From: an uncultured Parabacteroides sp. | GTDB taxonomy: Bacteria; Bacteroidota; Bacteroidia; Bacteroidales; Tannerellaceae | Length of the DNA stretch: 10,472 nucleotides | Direction: 5' to 3' | NCBI GenBank assembly: GCA_937890135.1 | Contig: CALBYC010000151.1 | Span: forward strand, 1 to 10,472 | Shown here: piece by piece, positions 7,226 through 10,472 of the stretch | Position numbering within the stretch: position 1 is the stretch's first letter | Layout: each line of letters opens with the position of its first letter | The notes under the pieces: model-generated | Databases searched by the model: none | Told to the model about the DNA's origin: nothing | Seen by the model: the letters and a program-made list of their open reading frames with translations, nothing else | Position numbers and translations under genes: made by a program

Positions 7226-8746
7226 TTAAAATGGAGGGACATCATTGTTATTCCCTTGAGCCAAAAACTCCGGAGGCACAGATGCCATCAGAGATGCATC
7301 CGTAGGAGAAGAAAAACTTCCTCCGGAAGGAAACTCATATATAGGATTATCTTCTTCGATGTTCATAAACTTAGCAAATTCACTCTTGAAGCGAAGGCGC
7401 ACATCCCCTGTAGCACCATTACGATGCTTAGCTATTATTATTTCCGCAAGTCCCACCAATGAGTTACCTCGTTCATCCTGAGTTATCTTATAATATTCAG
7501 GGCGATGAATGAAACATACCATATCCGCATCTTGTTCAATCGCTCCCGATTCACGCAAGTCGGCCAACTGCGGGCGCTTACCTTCAACGCCTTGCCGGCT
7601 CTCAACACTACGATTTAGCTGCGACAATGCAATGATAGGGATATTCAACTCCTTTGCCAGCCCTTTCAAAGAACGGGAAATCATGCTTACTTCTTGTTCT
7701 CGGCTACCAAAATTCATTCCACTGGCGTTCATGAGCTGAAGGTAGTCTATGATAATGCATTTAATGCCATGTTCACGAACCAACCTTCTCGCCTTAGTTC
7801 GTAATTCAAAAACAGACAAACTCGGGGTATCGTCAATAAAAATAGGAGCATCATACAACTCCTTTATCTTGAAGTCCAACTGTTCCCATTCATAATTCTC
7901 CAAACGTCCACTCTTGATTTTCTCGCCAGGAATCTCGCAAACATTCACAATTAGACGGTTTACCAACTGGACATTGCTCATTTCAAGAGAGAACAATGCA
8001 ACGGGGATATTAAAATTGACCGCCATGTTCTTCGCCATAGAAAGGACAAAGGCAGTCTTACCCATTGCAGGGCGGGCTGCGATAATTACCAAATCTGAGT
8101 TTTGCCATCCAGAAGTTATCTTGTCCAATTTTTCGAAACCTGTTCTCAGGCCACTTAATCCTTCCTCCTGACTTGCCGCTTTCTTCAACATTTCAAGAGC
8201 ATCATGGATGACCGGGTTAATTTGTGTAACATCTTTCTTGACATTTCGCTGAGAAATCTCAAACAATTTTCCTTCTGCTTCTTGCATCAAATCATCCACA
8301 TCAGAAGTCTCGTCAAAAGCTTTGTTTTGTATTTGAGAAGAGAAAGAAATCAACTCCCTCGCCAAATATTTCTGAGCGATGATTCTGGCATGGTATTCTA
8401 TATGGGCACTGCTTGCCACCTTTCCCGTCAGTTGGGAAATATAATAAGCGCCTCCTACTTGCTCCAAATCCCCCCGTTTACGTAACTGCTCCGTTACCGT
8501 CATCATATCTATCGGGAGCTGTTGCACCGCCAAATCCACAATAGCAGCATAGATAAGTTCATGAGATTTCTCGTAAAAACATTCCGGTTTCAATATCTCG
8601 CTAACTATCGAATAGGCATCTTTCTCCAACATCAACGCACCCAACACGGCTTCTTCAAATTCTCTTGCCTGAGGCTGCATCCGTCCCATTTCCGGAACGA
8701 CAACAGCCTTCTTCCGAGCACGTGGTTCTGATCTTCTTTCAGCCAT
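7226..8746 (-). CDS. dnaB: Replicative DNA helicase DnaB
   Basis: DnaB is the ring-shaped hexameric 5'-to-3' helicase that unwinds DNA at the fork and binds primase and the clamp loader. The 506-aa protein has the N-terminal primase-interacting domain (about 27-130), a linker, and the RecA-like ATPase domain (about 195-470). Walker A is ARPAMGKTA (224-232, Lys230), Walker B is IIIDY (331-335, Asp334), and the conserved DLRESGAIEQDAD block spans 396-408. No intein interrupts the ATPase motifs. The first 20 residues are basic and the last 35 are low-complexity, ending NNNDVPPF, which resembles the SSB C-terminal peptide. One nucleotide separates the gtrA-like stop codon from the dnaB ATG, so translation is probably coupled. 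The assignment is firm; chromosomal setting and lack of phage genes favour the host copy. Confidence 0.98.
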   Translation of the reverse strand: MAERRSEPRARKKAVVVPEMGRMQPQAREFEEAVLGALMLEKDAYSIVSEILKPECFYEKSHELIYAAIVDLAVQQLPIDMMTVTEQLRKRGDLEQVGGAYYISQLTGKVASSAHIEYHARIIAQKYLARELISFSSQIQNKAFDETSDVDDLMQEAEGKLFEISQRNVKKDVTQINPVIHDALEMLKKAASQEEGLSGLRTGFEKLDKITSGWQNSDLVIIAARPAMGKTAFVLSMAKNMAVNFNIPVALFSLEMSNVQLVNRLIVNVCEIPGEKIKSGRLENYEWEQLDFKIKELYDAPIFIDDTPSLSVFELRTKARRLVREHGIKCIIIDYLQLMNASGMNFGSREQEVSMISRSLKGLAKELNIPIIALSQLNRSVESRQGVEGKRPQLADLRESGAIEQDADMVCFIHRPEYYKITQDERGNSLVGLAEIIIAKHRNGATGDVRLRFKSEFAKFMNIEEDNPIYEFPSGGSFSSPTDASLMASVPPEFLAQGNNNDVPPF

Positions 8747-8747
8747 A

Positions 8748-9125
8748 TTATTCCTTAAATGTATAATACTTATTAAATATAAAATTAATCACTGTATAAA
8801 ATGCCATGGCAATCAACTGTATGTAATAACCATCGATCGGCAAAGCCGCATCCAATATAAACAACAAAGCCAACTGAAGCAAATAACAAACGGCAAACAC
8901 AACTCCAAACCGAGCCCCACTGCTTTTCCATCCAGCGCTACTGCGGAATGTCCATTGTTTATTCCATATGAAGCTATTCAATACGCCCGCGACATATCCT
9001 ATCACGTTTGACACGACATCTGACAATCCCACACACTTCATCATTACCCAAATCACGACGGCAGTTATCAACGTATTGCTTGCCCCTACGATTCCGTATT
9101 TAATCGCCTGTTTCAAGATTTTCAT
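8748..9125 (-). CDS. GtrA-family four-helix membrane protein
   Basis: This 125-aa protein has four predicted transmembrane helices (about 10-30, 36-53, 72-92 and 100-118) and the GtrA-family signatures NKQWTF (55-60) and, at the C-terminus, NKYYTF (118-123). GtrA proteins are small inner-membrane proteins often linked to export or flipping of lipid-linked sugars for cell-surface polysaccharides; the original member is a proposed bactoprenol-glucose flippase. No glycosyltransferase partner is present in this window, so the substrate is unknown. The start at 9125 overlaps the 3' end of the upstream hypothetical gene by 26 nt, and the stop lies 1 nt before dnaB, showing strong translational packing. 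The N-terminus (MKILKQAIKY) fits a short cytoplasmic head before helix 1. Confidence 0.9.
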   Translation of the reverse strand: MKILKQAIKYGIVGASNTLITAVVIWVMMKCVGLSDVVSNVIGYVAGVLNSFIWNKQWTFRSSAGWKSSGARFGVVFAVCYLLQLALLFILDAALPIDGYYIQLIAMAFYTVINFIFNKYYTFKE

Positions 9126-9888
9126 TTTTCCGATAAATCGCTATTGCTTCCTTTACTTCTTCTTCGTCCAACTCTTTCACATTCGTGATGGTATAGTGCT
9201 CCGATAAGAAATTACCATATTCGTTACAATTGTCAACTGCCTCTGCCATTATCTGACGTATATTCGCACGAAAAGGGATATAAAGCAGTAGTTTCACATA
9301 GACATCGCCCACCTCGATCCGATCGATTTCGCAATCTCGCCGAGGAAAGAAATACTCGAGTTCGCGTTCTATAATATCACATTGATATGGCTCAAACGGC
9401 GTGAGCGTTCGGGAATATAACAAGATACAGAAAAGCAGCTTTTCTCCTTTTCCCCCTAATCCTGTCGCAACAAAAACCTGCTTTTCTCCAGACAATTCCG
9501 ACTCAAGAGCCATTTGTATGTCTACCGTCGCCATGTATATCCAATTCTTCAGTTCCGGAATCTCACATAATTCAGCCAGCCGTTTCAAGTACGTATATGC
9601 TTTGGGAAGCCTTGAATTGGCCAGTCGTATTATATAAGTTTTCTGTTCTGCTTCATCTTCACCAGATAGAATCTTATCATACCATATCCGGCAATTTGAC
9701 TCATCAGGAAGCATTTCTTTCTGGGCCAATACTTTCCATTCTTTCGATTTACGGAAATAATCCATTTGTTCCTCCAATGGAATCTGATGTTCCAAAATAT
9801 GAATCCTTCCTTCCATATTCTGAAACGACTGTTGGTATTTGTCTAAATCATCACGCATGGAATCCTTATTCCTTTCTTTCATTGTCAA
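9100..9888 (-). CDS. Hypothetical protein, unrecognised family
   Basis: I do not recognise this 262-aa protein. It has no signal peptide and no convincing membrane helix. The N-terminal 60 residues are highly charged and likely helical, possibly a short coiled coil. The middle holds a glycine-rich turn, ATGLGGKGEK (141-150), followed by a hydrophobic strand or helix (LLFCILLYS). The C-terminal third ends in an acidic helix (DEEEVKEAI). Scattered cysteines (66, 108, 154, 170, 186, 221) form no metal-binding pattern. The 5' end overlaps the yigZ-like gene by 23 nt if the ATG at 9888 is used; an ATG at 9858 with AAGGA four nt before it would leave a 7-nt gap instead and may be the real start. 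The 3' end overlaps the gtrA-like gene by 26 nt. Clean codon structure and tight packing argue that it is a real, expressed gene. Confidence 0.75.
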   Translation of the reverse strand: MTMKERNKDSMRDDLDKYQQSFQNMEGRIHILEHQIPLEEQMDYFRKSKEWKVLAQKEMLPDESNCRIWYDKILSGEDEAEQKTYIIRLANSRLPKAYTYLKRLAELCEIPELKNWIYMATVDIQMALESELSGEKQVFVATGLGGKGEKLLFCILLYSRTLTPFEPYQCDIIERELEYFFPRRDCEIDRIEVGDVYVKLLLYIPFRANIRQIMAEAVDNCNEYGNFLSEHYTITNVKELDEEEVKEAIAIYRKNENLETGD

Positions 9889-10472
9889 GTTTCTTTAAAT
9901 AAGCTGTTTCCACTTTCTCCAATCTGTTTTTCAAACGTTCAGCTTCACCTTTGCGAATGCGTAACGTCATTTCGCAATCCATATCAAATTTCTGAGAGAT
10001 GATGACCGGGCCATCCTCTTTCACTATCCTCATTATACTGTTTAAATATGGATACTCAAAAATGACCGTTATATCTTCATCGATTGTCCTTTCAACGATG
10101 GTAGCCGCAGCAATTGCTTCAGCAGCAGCCGTTCGATAAGCAACAATCAAGCCGCTTGTGCCCAGCTCTATGCCTCCAAAATAACGGATTACAACAATTA
10201 ACACATCTGTCAATTCATTTGAATTGATTTGCCCGAGGATGGGTTTCCCCGCAGTAGAAGAGGGCTCCCCATCATCATTAGCGCGGAACGTCTTTCTGTC
10301 TGGACCTAACATATAAGCCCAACATACATGACGGGCATCATAATATTCCTTTCTGTATTTTGCTAATTCAGCCTTGACTTCTTCGACTGTCCGTACAGGA
10401 ACTGCAAACGAAATGAATCGACTTCGTTTCTCGGTATAATACCCCTCCGCCCGTTCGGTTATCGTTTTGAAT
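9866..10472 (-). CDS. YigZ/IMPACT family protein (5' end cut by window edge)
   Basis: 201 residues are visible, from FKTITERAEG to the stop at 9866. The IMPACT-type N-terminal domain (UPF0029) is clear: EGYYTEKRSRFISFAVPV, then DARHVCWAY, NDDGEPSSTAGKPIL and VIRYFGGIELGTSGLIVAY. The C-terminal part (PYLNSIMRIV through RIRKGEAERL) fits the DUF1949 ferredoxin-like domain that follows it in bacterial YigZ proteins. Only a few N-terminal residues are likely missing, since family members begin shortly before this point. The protein is cytoplasmic. The family is linked to translation or nucleic-acid binding by its relation to eukaryotic IMPACT, but the bacterial role is not settled. It is the first visible gene of the packed operon that continues to dnaB; the promoter lies outside the window. 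Confidence 0.93.
   Translation of the reverse strand, partial: FKTITERAEGYYTEKRSRFISFAVPVRTVEEVKAELAKYRKEYYDARHVCWAYMLGPDRKTFRANDDGEPSSTAGKPILGQINSNELTDVLIVVIRYFGGIELGTSGLIVAYRTAAAEAIAAATIVERTIDEDITVIFEYPYLNSIMRIVKEDGPVIISQKFDMDCEMTLRIRKGEAERLKNRLEKVETAYLKKLDNERKE

Noticed and set aside
9439..9468. P-loop-like TGLGGKGEK in the hypothetical protein
   Set aside because: It lacks the GK[ST] ending of a Walker A motif and no Walker B strand follows, so no nucleotide binding is claimed.
1..10472. Mobile element, CRISPR, prophage or defence system
   Set aside because: No transposase, integrase, direct-repeat array, tRNA-flanked insertion or phage gene was found; the genes are mostly housekeeping and on one strand.

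Overview
The window looks like an ordinary chromosomal segment of a member of the Bacteroidota, most likely Bacteroidales (Bacteroides or Parabacteroides type). The reasons are a moderate GC content, mostly A-rich leaders with weak Shine-Dalgarno sequences, a perfect Bacteroides-type -7 element (TATATTTG) before one gene, and the gene families present. The genus is a guess from composition and gene content; no rRNA or other marker is present. All eight genes lie on the minus strand, so transcription runs from high to low coordinates. I found no convincing plus-strand gene, tRNA, rRNA, CRISPR array, insertion sequence or prophage.

Upstream block (10472 down to about 4727): a tightly packed run of genes, probably one operon. 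In order it holds a YigZ/IMPACT-family protein (5' end cut by the window edge), an unrecognised 262-aa protein that overlaps both neighbours, a four-helix GtrA-family membrane protein, the replicative helicase DnaB, a COG2509-type FAD-dependent dehydrogenase and an exported PAP2-family phosphatase. Spacings run from 26-nt overlaps to 15-nt gaps, with at most 87 nt before the PAP2 start I prefer. The functions are mixed, so this looks like housekeeping co-transcription rather than one pathway.

Middle block (4726 down to 1612): a 97-nt gap carries the TATATTTG element, followed by a two-gene redox unit. The first gene encodes a membrane-bound polyferredoxin that joins a NapH-like part to a NapG-like part through an internal twin-arginine motif. 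The second, 12 nt downstream, encodes a Tat-type, lipobox-bearing aldo/keto reductase with two C-terminal ferredoxin-like cysteine clusters. I infer that the pair moves electrons from the membrane to a reductase outside the cytoplasm. In this sequence the reductase gene is broken by a one-base deletion between the catalytic Lys and the catalytic His. A strong bidirectional terminator closes the unit.

Downstream block (1611 down to 1): a 350-nt non-coding leader with a 7-4-7 AT-rich palindrome, then recJ, cut at its 3' end by the window edge. The most useful observations are the reductase frameshift, the NapH/NapG-like fusion paired with the Tat reductase, and a DnaB C-terminus resembling the tail of single-stranded-DNA-binding protein. 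Nothing here amounts to a clearly new system.
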